A DNA stretch of 21,966 nt from Porticoccaceae bacterium (GTDB lineage Bacteria > Pseudomonadota > Gammaproteobacteria > Pseudomonadales > Porticoccaceae), in contig PCDB01000040.1 of assembly GCA_002591625.1 (NCBI GenBank), forward strand, positions 37,207 to 59,172. Direction: 5' to 3'. Shown here piece by piece: positions 8,451 through 17,294 of the stretch (positions are counted from its first letter, which is position 1; every line of letters begins with the position of its first letter). Under the pieces are notes generated by a model. It was not told where the DNA came from and did not search any database. It was given only the letters and a program-made list of their open reading frames with translations. A program made the translations under genes and the position numbers.

Positions 8451-8717
8451 ATGCGCGAGACTCCTCCCCTACTAGAATTTCCATGTTCATATCCGATTAA
8501 AATATTGGGTGAAAAGAACCCTGATCTTCGCGAGCAGATAGTTTCAGTAATTAAAAAACATTCATCAACTTTCGATGACCAGTTAACCAAGATCCGCCAA
8601 AGCCGGAAAGGACGCTGGCAATCTATCACAATAGTTTTACACGCAACCGGTGAGCATCAGATTAAAGCCATTTATGACGATCTGAGCCATAACCCTCTAG
8701 TTCGTATGGTACTATAA
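8451..8717 (+). CDS. ybeD: YbeD family protein (DUF493)
   Basis: YbeD is a small ACT-like protein of uncertain function that is typically encoded between dacA and lipB, and it is so here. The 88-residue product matches the family throughout: an N-terminal PLLEFPCSYPIKILG strand, a central helix with LREQIVSVIKKH, then the RKGRWQSITIVLHATGEHQI segment. The ending NPLVRMVL is the characteristic C-terminus. An AGG lies six bases before the ATG. The 60 bases between dacA and this gene hold only a poor promoter match (TTGAAA at 8401-8406). A regulatory role in lipoate metabolism has been suggested for the family because of its position, not from evidence here. Confidence 0.93.
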   Translation: MRETPPLLEFPCSYPIKILGEKNPDLREQIVSVIKKHSSTFDDQLTKIRQSRKGRWQSITIVLHATGEHQIKAIYDDLSHNPLVRMVL

Positions 8718-8718
8718 T

Positions 8719-9381
8719 GTGACTAAATCTAGCAGACTAGTCATTCGACAACTAGGAGAAATTAGTTATTCAGACACCCTGAAGGCGATGCAGACATTTA
8801 CGGAATACCGAAACTCAGATACCGACGACGAAATCTGGCTTCTTCAGCATCCGCCAGTATTTACAATGGGTCGCACTGGAAAAGATGAGCATATACTTGT
8901 TAAAACCAATATCCCTGTTATTCAAACTGATCGAGGTGGTGACATCACATACCATGGGCCAGGACAAATTATCGCTTATGTATTAATAGATCTTAGACGA
9001 CGACAACAAGGAGTGCGGCAATTTGTGAACGCTTTGGAGGATGTGGTAATAAAAACCTTATCACATTGGGAGCTTGCGGCGAAAAGAGTCAAAAATGGGC
9101 CTGGTGTTTATGTGGGAGACGCTAAAATAGCCTCTATAGGACTCAGAGTTCAAAAGGGCTGCAGCTACCATGGCATCAGTCTCAATGTAAGCATGGATTT
9201 ATCCCCTTGGAGTCTCGTTAAGCCTTGCGGGCTGGATATACCCATGACCCAACTCTCTGACCTGATTGATTCAAAAATAAAAAAAGATGATGTTATCAAA
9301 ATTTTTACCAACCATTTATGTAACACGCTAAGCTATGCAAAGAAAAGTGCTGTCACCACTCCTTTTTCTGTGGCAGACTAA
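8719..9381 (+). CDS. lipB: Octanoyl-ACP:protein octanoyltransferase (LipB)
   Basis: LipB moves the octanoyl group from acyl carrier protein to lipoyl domains of 2-oxoacid dehydrogenases and the glycine cleavage H protein. Family motifs are DEIWLLQHPPVFTMG, the signature TDRGGDITYHGPGQ, the catalytic Lys136 in GDAKIASIGLRV, SYHGISLNVSMDLSPW and the nucleophile Cys170 in KPCGLDI. The length of 220 residues is usual. The start appears to be GTG 8719, immediately after the ybeD stop; a nearby ATG is out of frame and at once meets a stop. LipA, which inserts the sulfurs, is encoded 27 bases downstream. Confidence 0.96.
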   Translation: MTKSSRLVIRQLGEISYSDTLKAMQTFTEYRNSDTDDEIWLLQHPPVFTMGRTGKDEHILVKTNIPVIQTDRGGDITYHGPGQIIAYVLIDLRRRQQGVRQFVNALEDVVIKTLSHWELAAKRVKNGPGVYVGDAKIASIGLRVQKGCSYHGISLNVSMDLSPWSLVKPCGLDIPMTQLSDLIDSKIKKDDVIKIFTNHLCNTLSYAKKSAVTTPFSVAD

Positions 9382-9408
9382 ATCGTTATTAAACAACGCG
9401 TTGATCCC

Positions 9409-10389
9409 ATGCCTCAAGAACTCATAGTCCCACCAAAAAGATCCAATCGGCCCAAGCCAGGCGTGAAGCTGCGCAGTGCTGACAAGGTAGAGCACATCCC
9501 AGTAAGGGTAATCCCCACAAAACATTTTGAACGCAAGCCTGCGTGGCTAAGAACTAGTCTATCAATTTCACCTGAACGCAAACGAGTTAAGGATTTATTG
9601 CGCGCAAACAGTATGGCAACTGTATGTGAAGAAGCCAATTGCCCTAATTTAAACGAGTGTTTTAGTAATGGTACCGCTACATTTATGATAATGGGTGAGA
9701 TCTGCACTAGACGATGCCCATTTTGCGATGTTGGCCATGGACGACCCAATCCCTTAGATGAGAATGAACCTGGCAATCTAGCTCGTGCAATCTCTGCTAT
9801 GGGGCTTAAATACGTAGTAATTACCTCTGTTGATCGCGACGACTTGCGTGATGGGGGTGCCCAACATTTCGCTAAGTGCATAGAAGAAGCGAAAAGGCTT
9901 GATCCAAAGCTCAAAGTTGAAATACTGGTGCCAGACTTTCGGGGTAGAAAAGAACCGGCACTTAAATTCTTAAGCGAAACTCCACCAGATGTATTTAATC
10001 ACAATATCGAAACCGTGCCTCGCCTTTACAGGCAAGTCCGCCCTGGAGCAAATTACAATTGGTCGCTGAATCTCATGAATGACTTTGCATTGATGAATCC
10101 TCGCGTACCTACTAAATCAGGGCTGATGGTGGGCTTGGGTGAAACTAAGGATGAGGTCTTTAGAACGCTGGATGATTTGCGAGAACACAATGTAGCAATG
10201 CTTACTATCAGGCAGTATCTGCAGCCATCCACGAACCACCTTCCCGTAGATAGATTTGTTCACCCAGACGAGTTCTCTGAATATTCAGAGTACGCATTTA
10301 ATATTGGTTTCTCAAAAGCCGCCTGTGGCCCCTTGGTTCGCTCAAGTTATCACGCAGACAAACAAGCAAACGGAGCGCAAATTACTTGA
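9409..10389 (+). CDS. lipA: Lipoyl synthase (LipA)
   Basis: LipA is a radical-SAM enzyme that inserts two sulfur atoms into protein-bound octanoyl chains to form lipoate. Both iron-sulfur sites are visible: the auxiliary cluster triad Cys73, Cys78 and Cys84 ([12 protein letters not shown]), and the radical-SAM triad Cys99, Cys103 and Cys106 (CTRRCPFC). The C-terminal RSSY at about residues 311-314 supplies the serine ligand of the auxiliary cluster. The substrate and SAM region is typical ([41 protein letters not shown]). The length of 326 residues is normal, with the poorly conserved N-terminal 40 residues common in LipA. It is the last plus-strand gene before the convergent junction. Confidence 0.97.
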   Translation: MPQELIVPPKRSNRPKPGVKLRSADKVEHIPVRVIPTKHFERKPAWLRTSLSISPERKRVKDLLRANSMATVCEEANCPNLNECFSNGTATFMIMGEICTRRCPFCDVGHGRPNPLDENEPGNLARAISAMGLKYVVITSVDRDDLRDGGAQHFAKCIEEAKRLDPKLKVEILVPDFRGRKEPALKFLSETPPDVFNHNIETVPRLYRQVRPGANYNWSLNLMNDFALMNPRVPTKSGLMVGLGETKDEVFRTLDDLREHNVAMLTIRQYLQPSTNHLPVDRFVHPDEFSEYSEYAFNIGFSKAACGPLVRSSYHADKQANGAQIT

Positions 10390-10452
10390 GCTGCACCGAA
10401 GCTTAACCATCGCAAACATGTTGCCGCCCATTTTTAAAAGACGTGAATAATT

Positions 10453-10767
10453 CTATGTCTCAATCCAAACTTCTCTAAGAGGCTCACCAAAATCATCGTA
10501 GATGATCTTTTTGCGAGGGGTAGATCTCGGGAGCACCGATGGCGGATTTCTTAAATTTGCCTTTCGCTCGTCTATTGCCAAAATCACTTCGTTTAGATCA
10601 TTCTGATTAGATAACCCAAGACCCACAAATTCGGCTTTTTTGCGCGGTATATCAGCCCTTTCGGCGCTTTCTCCCGCCCGATACTTCTTAATTTCACCGC
10701 CTCGAGAAAGATACTCTTCCATCTTTCGAAGAATATCCTGTCGAAGGATTCGTTTGCTGCCTACCAA
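10453..10767 (-). CDS. Small basic hypothetical protein, possibly SutA-like
   Basis: I do not recognise this protein with confidence. A likely start is TTG 10767, because a GAGG site lies five bases upstream (10773-10776); a GTG at 10773 would itself overlap that site. The product has about 104 residues, is rich in Arg, Lys, Asp and Glu, and has no signal peptide or membrane segment, so it should be cytoplasmic. Residues 9-26 form a charged helix with the pattern MEEYLSRGGEI. This resembles the short Glu-rich helix followed by Gly-Gly in the RNA-polymerase-binding protein SutA and in other small gammaproteobacterial proteins. The remainder includes a predicted helix (NDLNEVILAIDERKANLR) and an acidic-aromatic tail (YDDFGEPLREVWIET). 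It lies downstream of the RND pump, convergent with lipA. Homology to SutA is only a guess. Confidence 0.6.
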   Translation of the reverse strand: MVGSKRILRQDILRKMEEYLSRGGEIKKYRAGESAERADIPRKKAEFVGLGLSNQNDLNEVILAIDERKANLRNPPSVLPRSTPRKKIIYDDFGEPLREVWIET

Positions 10768-10802
10768 AAGCACCTCAGTTCAATCAACTCAGCTATAAGT
10801 CT

Positions 10803-10819
10803 AACAAAATTGGTTTGTT
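10803..10819. repeat. AT-rich inverted repeat upstream of the small protein
   Basis: AACAAA (10803-10808) and TTTGTT (10814-10819) form a perfect six-base dyad around five bases. It lies in the 86-base gap between the RND permease stop and the start of the small protein. No T run follows on either strand, so it is a poor terminator. It could be an operator for the small gene or chance in AT-rich sequence. Confidence 0.25.
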
Positions 10820-10853
10820 GCTGGAATTTCATTAAAAACACGTATTTTCTTTA

Positions 10854-13800
10854 CTAGGAAGAGGACCTAAAAAAAATGGGTAGTCTTGCTCGGATGATGC
10901 TTGGAAGAAGCAACATAGCTGGAGTTAATAACAGCGTCATGACCGTAGACAAAGTCAAACCATTTACTATCGCACTCGCCAGAGGTTGCCACCAAGAAGC
11001 AACTGAGCCTCCGTATTCCCAAGACCGATTTACAATATCAACACTCAGTCCATTTGCCAATGGAAGCAGACCAACAATAGTAGTAACAGTGGTAAGCAAA
11101 ACGGGGCGAAAACGTGACTTAGCTGCCCTGAAAACTGCCTCCTGAGGACTTACATCATTTTCTCTTTTGCGTATAAAATTAAAAGTGTCGATCAGCACAA
11201 TATTATTATTCACCACAATTCCCGCTAAAGCTACTATCCCAACCCCAGTTAAGACGGTACTAAAAACCGCCTGACTGACCACGAGACCCATGAGCACACC
11301 GGCAGTCGAGATAACAACGGCAAACAGTATCAAGAATGCCTGATAGAAACTATTGAACTGGGCAACCATCATTATCATCATTAACCCCAATGCCATTGTG
11401 AATGCCGTAGATAGAAAGGCTGCAGACTTAGCTTGTTCTTCATTAGCCCCACGAATTTTTACCTGGACATCTGGATGAAACTTCATACCCGCCAGCCAGG
11501 ACTCAATTTGCCCGGTCTGCTCATCTGCAAGATACCCATCTTCGGTATAACCCATGACGAGAACCGCTTCCTCCATATCGATGCGCTGAACTATATCCAT
11601 TTTAGGTTTTGCAATACGATGCGTGAAATCACTGATAGGGACTGATCCAGCTTTTGAGTTAATTACAAGAGCTTCTAGGGCCGACAATTTACGCTCGTCT
11701 TCAGGAAAGCGAAGACGAATTTCAATCTCTTCATCAACATCATCAGGACGAAACTTTCCTATCATCAGTCCGTCAGTTACCAGCTGAACCGCCTGCCCAA
11801 CATTTGCAACATTAACTCCTTGCATCGATGCTTTTGATCGGTCGACATCCATTTCCCACTGTACACCAGAAATTGGTAGTGTATCCTCCAACCCTCGAAT
11901 GCCCTCCACATTGTTCCGAATCCAATTCTTAATCATGATTGCCGTATCATGCAGGGCTACTCGATTGGTCGATGATATCTGTATCTGTATGTCCTTCCCT
12001 GTAGGGGGGCCACTATCAAGATTTTGCGCTGAAACTATGAGACCGGGCATGTCTGAAGTGACTTGCCTGACCTTGGCAAAAACCTCCGTACTGCTTAGGC
12101 CGCGCTGAGAGGTAGGCACTAGTTCTACAAAAAAATTACTTATCTGATCGCGACTTGAATCTCTTTGCAATCCCATGTCCTGGCTTGATGAGTATAGCTG
12201 GCGAATTTCTTTGATACCGCTCTCCCTGACGCGATCCTCAACTGCTGACGTCATCATGCGTTTCTGCTCGACCGAATAGTTGCCCTGAGCTCGAACTGTC
12301 ATTACCCCGAATTGATTTTCAATGTTAGAAAAGAAAACCACCCCAGCTCCGAACTTTGAGTAAGCAACAAAAATTACAACGATGAGAAGACTGGCCATAG
12401 AAATCGCAGACAGAGGCTTTCTTATAACCAAATTTAACAAACTGACGTAAATATTCTGCAAAGGGATAAAAAGTGCTTGAGACGACATCTCGGGGTCAAA
12501 ATATTCCGTTTCAGCATTCTTCAAAGCCGCCTTTTTACCTAAAATAACACCCAATGTGGGGGCAAAGATCAGGGCATACAGAAGCGACCAAGCCAGCACT
12601 GCAAAAACCGTAGTGGGAAGATATGACATAAACTGTCCAGCAACCCCGGGCCAAAATAAGAGAGGCAGAAAAGCTGCCAAGGTCGTACCTATCGATGCTG
12701 AAACGGGAAGCGCCATCCTGGCTACTGCTCTGCGGTATGCCTCCCTAGAGGAGGAGCCAGCTGCAATCTGGGTGTTAGCAAATTCCACAATGACAATTGC
12801 ACCATCGATTAGCATCCCGAGAGAAAGTAGCAAACCAAACATGATCATGAAGTTATAAGTGTAGCCAAGAATTGAAATAATTATGATCGAACCAAGCACA
12901 CAGAATGGTATTCCCAGACTGACCAAGAATCCGGCCTTAATTCCCAAAGTGGCGACTACCAAAATCAAAACCAAACTCATCGCAGTTAAGATGTTACCGG
13001 ATAACTCATCCACCATGGATTTTGCATGAAAGGAATTATCAAAGATAAAATCGATAGCTATCTCTTTTGAAAAATTCTTACTCTCGAGTTCGACTAACTC
13101 TCTAACCGTCTCCACCATCTCAATAGAATTAGTACCAGTGCGCCTTGAAACATATATTGACATCGCTTTTTGCCCATTTAATGAGCTGAAACTGCTTGCG
13201 TCCTTAAACGTACGACGAATTGATGCAATATCTCCAAGAGTCACAACACCATTAGCGGTGCTTCTTATGGGCAATAACTTAATATCTGACGCTGTTTCAA
13301 TTAGCGCTGGCACAACAATGTTGAAACGACCTGCACCGGACTCCATATCGCCTGCAGGAACTAACAAATTATTTCTTGCAACAAGGTTTAGCACCTCATC
13401 CATTGTTATGCGGTAATGTTGCAAACGTCTAGGATCAAGAACAACCTCAACGACCTCTTCCCTGTCGCCATAAATTTTAGCCTCCATGACCGAAGGAATT
13501 TTTTCGATTTGCTCCTGAAGATAGTTTGACATGCGAGTAAGCTCTCTCTCTGAGACCAACTCACCTGACAAAGCTACCACCACATCGGGCTCACCAACAG
13601 CAGCGAGTTGATCAACCACAGGTTCTTCAGTATCAGCAGGGAAGTCTGCACTGGCCCTATCAACTGCCTCGCGCAAATCAGAAATAGAACTTTTGACTTC
13701 TTGTTCGGCATCGAATTCAACTACAATATATACTGCGCTCTGACGTGCGGTAGACACCACCTCTTTGAGCCCTTCGAGCGTTTTGAGTTCCTTTTCAATG

Positions 13801-13997
13801 GGCCTTGCAAGCAGCCGGATTCCGTCGTCAGGAGAGATGCCATGATGAATAACACGAACCATGGCCACCGGCACATCCACTGCCGGTTCCGTCTCAACAG
13901 GCAAGTTGACACGAGATACAAATCCTGCGAATAAAACTAGCGCCATGATAGAGAGAGTAACGCGAGGATTATCGATGAGAGTATATATAATGCTCAA
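10854..13997 (-). CDS. RND efflux permease (HAE1-like, atypical proton relay)
   Basis: This is a 1047-residue resistance-nodulation-division inner-membrane transporter with the usual duplicated plan. There is an N-terminal membrane helix, a large periplasmic porter loop, a helix bundle (about residues 340-540), a second porter loop and a second bundle (about 860-1040). In the segment matching AcrB Asp407-Asp408 it reads Asp398-Gly399 (GMLIDGAIVIVEFA). In the helix that carries Lys940 in AcrB it reads Asn930-Asn931-Asn932 (GIVVNNNIVLID). Such substitutions occur in a broad bacterial subfamily whose substrates are poorly known. It follows its membrane-fusion protein by 17 bases; no outer-membrane channel or regulator gene is adjacent. 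Export is likely, but the substrate cannot be told. Confidence 0.93.
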   Translation of the reverse strand: MSIIYTLIDNPRVTLSIMALVLFAGFVSRVNLPVETEPAVDVPVAMVRVIHHGISPDDGIRLLARPIEKELKTLEGLKEVVSTARQSAVYIVVEFDAEQEVKSSISDLREAVDRASADFPADTEEPVVDQLAAVGEPDVVVALSGELVSERELTRMSNYLQEQIEKIPSVMEAKIYGDREEVVEVVLDPRRLQHYRITMDEVLNLVARNNLLVPAGDMESGAGRFNIVVPALIETASDIKLLPIRSTANGVVTLGDIASIRRTFKDASSFSSLNGQKAMSIYVSRRTGTNSIEMVETVRELVELESKNFSKEIAIDFIFDNSFHAKSMVDELSGNILTAMSLVLILVVATLGIKAGFLVSLGIPFCVLGSIIIISILGYTYNFMIMFGLLLSLGMLIDGAIVIVEFANTQIAAGSSSREAYRRAVARMALPVSASIGTTLAAFLPLLFWPGVAGQFMSYLPTTVFAVLAWSLLYALIFAPTLGVILGKKAALKNAETEYFDPEMSSQALFIPLQNIYVSLLNLVIRKPLSAISMASLLIVVIFVAYSKFGAGVVFFSNIENQFGVMTVRAQGNYSVEQKRMMTSAVEDRVRESGIKEIRQLYSSSQDMGLQRDSSRDQISNFFVELVPTSQRGLSSTEVFAKVRQVTSDMPGLIVSAQNLDSGPPTGKDIQIQISSTNRVALHDTAIMIKNWIRNNVEGIRGLEDTLPISGVQWEMDVDRSKASMQGVNVANVGQAVQLVTDGLMIGKFRPDDVDEEIEIRLRFPEDERKLSALEALVINSKAGSVPISDFTHRIAKPKMDIVQRIDMEEAVLVMGYTEDGYLADEQTGQIESWLAGMKFHPDVQVKIRGANEEQAKSAAFLSTAFTMALGLMMIMMVAQFNSFYQAFLILFAVVISTAGVLMGLVVSQAVFSTVLTGVGIVALAGIVVNNNIVLIDTFNFIRKRENDVSPQEAVFRAAKSRFRPVLLTTVTTIVGLLPLANGLSVDIVNRSWEYGGSVASWWQPLASAIVNGLTLSTVMTLLLTPAMLLLPSIIRARLPIFFRSSS

Positions 13998-14014
13998 GAG
14001 TCAAATCTTCACTA

Positions 14015-15088
14015 TTATCTTAACTTTTTTGCGGGTTCTGCAAAGACAGGGCTCACTTTTTCTCCGGCAGTAACATAATTCTGACCCATGGTTATTAGAG
14101 CCGTACGTTCCGGCAAGCCTTGGACCCAAATACCATTATCGTCCACGCCCAGTTGTTCTACGATCATGTTTTGTACTTGGCTTCCGTTAGACAGAATCTT
14201 TACCATCATGTCACCATTGTCATCCAGCAACAGCACCGACGCTGGGATTAAATGTGCTCTTACAGCTCTGGTCTCCGCGGCCAATGTCCCTGCAATCCCA
14301 GCCCGTAAAATACCACTGCTATTTTTAATTTGCGCCTCGACTCTATAAGTCTGAGTGATTGGATCCGTGGTAGAAGCTAGGTAAGTGATTAAGGCGCTGT
14401 CTATGGTGCCCTCGCTGTGGATGAAGTCCGCCCGCTGACCCAATCTCAATTTGGTTATATCCGCGGCTGCCACCTGTCCAATAATTAGCATCGGGTCCAG
14501 CTCTACAATAGTCGCGCAGATCTGCCCAACTTGGGCATAGTCACCAATTTCGAGAGGCCGATCTTCAATAACGCCAGAAAAGGGTGCCAGCATACGTAAT
14601 TTTTTTACTCGGTATTCTGTCTTTTGTTGGTGGGCTTTAGCCGCTTCAAGATTTGCTAGAGACCTGGCAATGGCCAATTCAGACTGAACACCTTTCTGTT
14701 TTAGGCTAAGGGCACCAGTATATTCCAGTTCGGCGCGCGCCACAGCGGCTCGAGCACTGGCATTCGCGGCAAGACGATCCTGAGGATCTAACTCACAAAT
14801 TGTTTCACCAGTGACAACTAGGCCGCCCCGCTTAACAGGCAAGGACAAAACTTGTCCAGACAACTCAGCTCTGATGTCAACTTCTCGATTGGCTTTGGTC
14901 TTCGCTTGTACTGAAATCAATGGCTGATAGAACTGCTCAACCAACCGTGTGACCTCAACTTGAGTTAATTGAGCACCTTCGGTTTCGCTAGGGGGCAGGT
15001 CTGAATCGTCAGGCCACCAGATAGCACTTGATAGCCATAAAAATATGACTACAGCCAATATCATCGATATCCGAATATTCCGATTCAA
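14015..15088 (-). CDS. RND membrane-fusion (periplasmic adaptor) protein
   Basis: This 357-residue AcrA/HlyD-type adaptor should link the downstream RND permease to an outer-membrane channel. An uncleaved anchor or signal segment lies at about residues 7-25. It is followed by the first lipoyl half (VDIRAELSGQVLSLPVKRGG), a helical hairpin (about 115-165, rich in Ala, Glu and Leu), and the second lipoyl half (LRMLAPFSGVIEDRPLEIGDYAQVG). A beta-barrel domain (LRLGQRADFI to ILRAGIAGTLAAE) and a membrane-proximal domain complete it. No lipobox cysteine is seen. The start is uncertain: TTG 15088 gives a charged N-terminus, while ATG 15064 would begin inside the hydrophobic segment. It lies 67 bases after hppA on the same strand. 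Confidence 0.92.
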   Translation of the reverse strand: MNRNIRISMILAVVIFLWLSSAIWWPDDSDLPPSETEGAQLTQVEVTRLVEQFYQPLISVQAKTKANREVDIRAELSGQVLSLPVKRGGLVVTGETICELDPQDRLAANASARAAVARAELEYTGALSLKQKGVQSELAIARSLANLEAAKAHQQKTEYRVKKLRMLAPFSGVIEDRPLEIGDYAQVGQICATIVELDPMLIIGQVAAADITKLRLGQRADFIHSEGTIDSALITYLASTTDPITQTYRVEAQIKNSSGILRAGIAGTLAAETRAVRAHLIPASVLLLDDNGDMMVKILSNGSQVQNMIVEQLGVDDNGIWVQGLPERTALITMGQNYVTAGEKVSPVFAEPAKKLR

Positions 15089-15155
15089 GAAGATGACCCA
15101 GTCAAATCTTTTAACCCCAAAACGGTCTTAATCTCAGTGAGGGCTCTTGGAGAGA

Positions 15156-17132
15156 TCAAATACTTAGTAATGGAGCTATTACTAGGCTCACAATGGCCAT
15201 AACATTTATGAGGATATTCATAGCCGGACCCGAAGTATCTTTGAATGGATCCCCAACAGTATCTCCGACCACCACAGCGGCATGCGTGTCAGAGCCCTTA
15301 CCCCCAAGATGTCCTTTCTCAACATACTTCTTTGCATTATCCCAGGCCCCTCCAGCATTGGCCATCATGAGCGCTAAGCTCACACAGCCGAGCAATCCGC
15401 CCGCCAACATACCACCAAGCGCTTCAGCGCCCAAACCTAGGCCAACGATTACTGGCATAGAAACTGCTATGACACCGGGCAACATCATCTTTTTGAGTGC
15501 TGCTTCCGTAGCTATTTCTACGCACCGTTCCGAATCGGGATCTGCCTTCCCCTCCATCAGCCCCGTAATCTCTCGAAATTGCCTTCTTATTTCGTTGATC
15601 ATTTCAAATGCTGCATCGCCAACTGCAGTCATGGTGATCGAAGCTATCAGAAAAGGAATGCACGCGCCGATAAACATTCCTACCAAAACTACGGGTTGCG
15701 TAAGTGCCAGCGAGAACTCTGGATTTCTGAGCGATACAACTGCAGAATACGCTGAAATAATTGCAAGAGCAGCCAACGCGGCTGCACCGATTGCAAACCC
15801 TTTACCAATAGCTGCAGTCGTGTTGCCTAACTCATCGAGTGAGTCAGTGATCTCTCTCACTTCCTCCCCCATGCCTGCCATCTCAGCAATGCCTCCAGCG
15901 TTGTCAGCTACAGGGCCATAAGCATCTATGGCCATTGTAATGCCTACCGTTGCCAACATTCCGACGGCGGCTATACCAACACCATATACGCCGGACAAGC
16001 CTGTAGATACGAAAATAACGGTAGCTAACACAACGATTGGGACGACCACGGATTGCATACCAACAGCTAATCCAGAAATCATCACAGTAGCAGATCCAGT
16101 CTCCCCAGACTCTGCAATTTTTTGGATTGGTGCTCCTCCGGTGTAATACTCCGTGACTAAGCCAATTAAGACGCCACCGGCGGCACCGCAAATCACACAC
16201 CACCATACGTCCATCGAAACGCCAGGAAGTGCTTCGATCAAAAAATAGGCCATTCCGATAAAAATTATTGGCGCTAATAATGTCCCGGATCTGAGAGCAC
16301 TTGCGGGAGCACTATTTGATTGCATCCTTACAATAAAAATTCCAACAATAGAAGCTATTAAACCAACAGATGCTAATGCAAGAGGTAACAACATCATATC
16401 CTTTGAATTCAATGTGTAAGCTATGGCTATTGAGGCAATCATTGATCCGCAGTAAGACTCAAAAATATCTGATCCCATGCCAGCAACATCCCCTACATTA
16501 TCACCGACATTGTCAGCTATTACCCCCGGATTACGAGGATCGTCTTCAGGTATGCCTGCTTCTATTTTCCCTACCAAATCTGCGCCGACATCAGCACTCT
16601 TAGTAAAGATCCCTCCACCTACTCGAGAGAACAAAGCCACAACAGAGGCTCCCATACCAAATCCCTCCAGAGCATGCACATCTGACTCACTGAAAAAATA
16701 GTACAATGATCCTAGTCCAATTAGGCCTAAGGAAGCTACACATAAACCCATCACCGAACCGCCATAGAAAGATACCGACAATGCTGCTGATGCCCCTTCT
16801 GTTTGCGCTGCGGTTGCAGTCCTCACATTAGCTTTCGTCGCCGCATACATGCCTATAAAACCCGCTAATGAAGAGCAAGCAGCGCCAACAATCACCGCTG
16901 TCGCAGATTCTATAGACAAGAAGAAACCTACAAGAACTACCAAAACTGCCACAAAAACCAGTAAGTATTTGTACTCGGTTTTCATAAAAGCTAACGCACC
17001 GGTATGAATCTGGTCACCAATCTTCTTGACGTCAGCCACGCCATCAGGATACCTCATAACGAGGCGATAAATTGCAAAGGCGGCGATCATGCCTAAGGCG
17101 CCCAAAAGTGGCGGAAGTAGTAAGATGTCCAT
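15156..17132 (-). CDS. hppA: Membrane-bound ion-pumping pyrophosphatase
   Basis: This integral inner-membrane enzyme couples pyrophosphate hydrolysis to pumping of H+ or Na+. The 658-residue protein has about 16 membrane segments. The pyrophosphate-binding motifs are present: [12 protein letters not shown] (Asp185, Lys189), [19 protein letters not shown] (about 197-215) and the C-terminal acidic and lysine motifs ([23 protein letters not shown]). In [10 protein letters not shown] the residues at the potassium-selectivity positions are Ala440 and Gly443, which marks the K+-dependent class; K+-independent proton pumps have Lys and Thr there. Glu225 in DIFESY sits where Na+-pumping members carry theirs, so Na+ transport is possible. 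An AGGA site lies six bases before ATG 17132. Confidence 0.96.
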   Translation of the reverse strand: MDILLLPPLLGALGMIAAFAIYRLVMRYPDGVADVKKIGDQIHTGALAFMKTEYKYLLVFVAVLVVLVGFFLSIESATAVIVGAACSSLAGFIGMYAATKANVRTATAAQTEGASAALSVSFYGGSVMGLCVASLGLIGLGSLYYFFSESDVHALEGFGMGASVVALFSRVGGGIFTKSADVGADLVGKIEAGIPEDDPRNPGVIADNVGDNVGDVAGMGSDIFESYCGSMIASIAIAYTLNSKDMMLLPLALASVGLIASIVGIFIVRMQSNSAPASALRSGTLLAPIIFIGMAYFLIEALPGVSMDVWWCVICGAAGGVLIGLVTEYYTGGAPIQKIAESGETGSATVMISGLAVGMQSVVVPIVVLATVIFVSTGLSGVYGVGIAAVGMLATVGITMAIDAYGPVADNAGGIAEMAGMGEEVREITDSLDELGNTTAAIGKGFAIGAAALAALAIISAYSAVVSLRNPEFSLALTQPVVLVGMFIGACIPFLIASITMTAVGDAAFEMINEIRRQFREITGLMEGKADPDSERCVEIATEAALKKMMLPGVIAVSMPVIVGLGLGAEALGGMLAGGLLGCVSLALMMANAGGAWDNAKKYVEKGHLGGKGSDTHAAVVVGDTVGDPFKDTSGPAMNILINVMAIVSLVIAPLLSI

Positions 17133-17173
17133 AGAAATTCCTATTAAGAAAGAGATTGTGATTTCTGCGCGAT

Positions 17174-17203
17174 ACTATAACAAAAAAGGAGACTTGATCC
17201 CAA
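17174..17203 (-). promoter_or_regulatory. Promoter for hppA
   Basis: On the minus strand a -35-like TTGGGA (17198-17203) and a -10 TATAGT (17174-17179) are 18 bases apart. The -10 is preceded by TG at the extended -10 position. The element lies about 40 bases before the hppA start and is the best sigma70-type match I found in the window. It shares bases with the hairpin at 17191-17206. Confidence 0.55.
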
Positions 17204-17206
17204 GTC
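17182..17206 (-). terminator. Probable Rho-independent terminator after nlpD
   Basis: Reading the minus strand, GACTTG and CAAGTC (17206-17191) form a perfect six-base stem around a GGAT loop. Three bases later comes a run of six T. It lies about 90 bases downstream of the nlpD stop in the right orientation. The stem is short, so termination may be partial and allow read-through into hppA. Apart from this hairpin and the hppA promoter, the 162-base gap shows nothing clear. Confidence 0.45.
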
Positions 17207-17294
17207 ATTCTATGCTAGGCAGCAACTTTTCAGTTAACTTAAACTTGTCACGCCCAAACTGCTGACTAACGTTTTATATTTGATAATAGGTCTC

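Noticed and set aside
9414..9914. Open frame (166 codons) antisense to lipA
   Set aside because: It covers the conserved iron-sulfur region of lipA, has no recognisable domain and has no room for its own promoter.
10256..10450. Open frame overlapping the lipA 3' end and reaching into the convergent gap
   Set aside because: It lies mostly inside lipA in another frame, has no ribosome-binding site and shows no protein-family features.
10390..10452. Possible bidirectional terminator between lipA and the small gene
   Set aside because: Only a four-base stem (GCAA/TTGC) is present, with a T run starting seven bases later; this is too weak to annotate.
15193..15921. Long open frame (242 codons) antisense to hppA
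   Set aside because: It is rich in Pro, Thr, Ser and Ala and mirrors the Gly/Ala-rich membrane codons of hppA on the other strand. The pyrophosphatase is certain, so this is a shadow.
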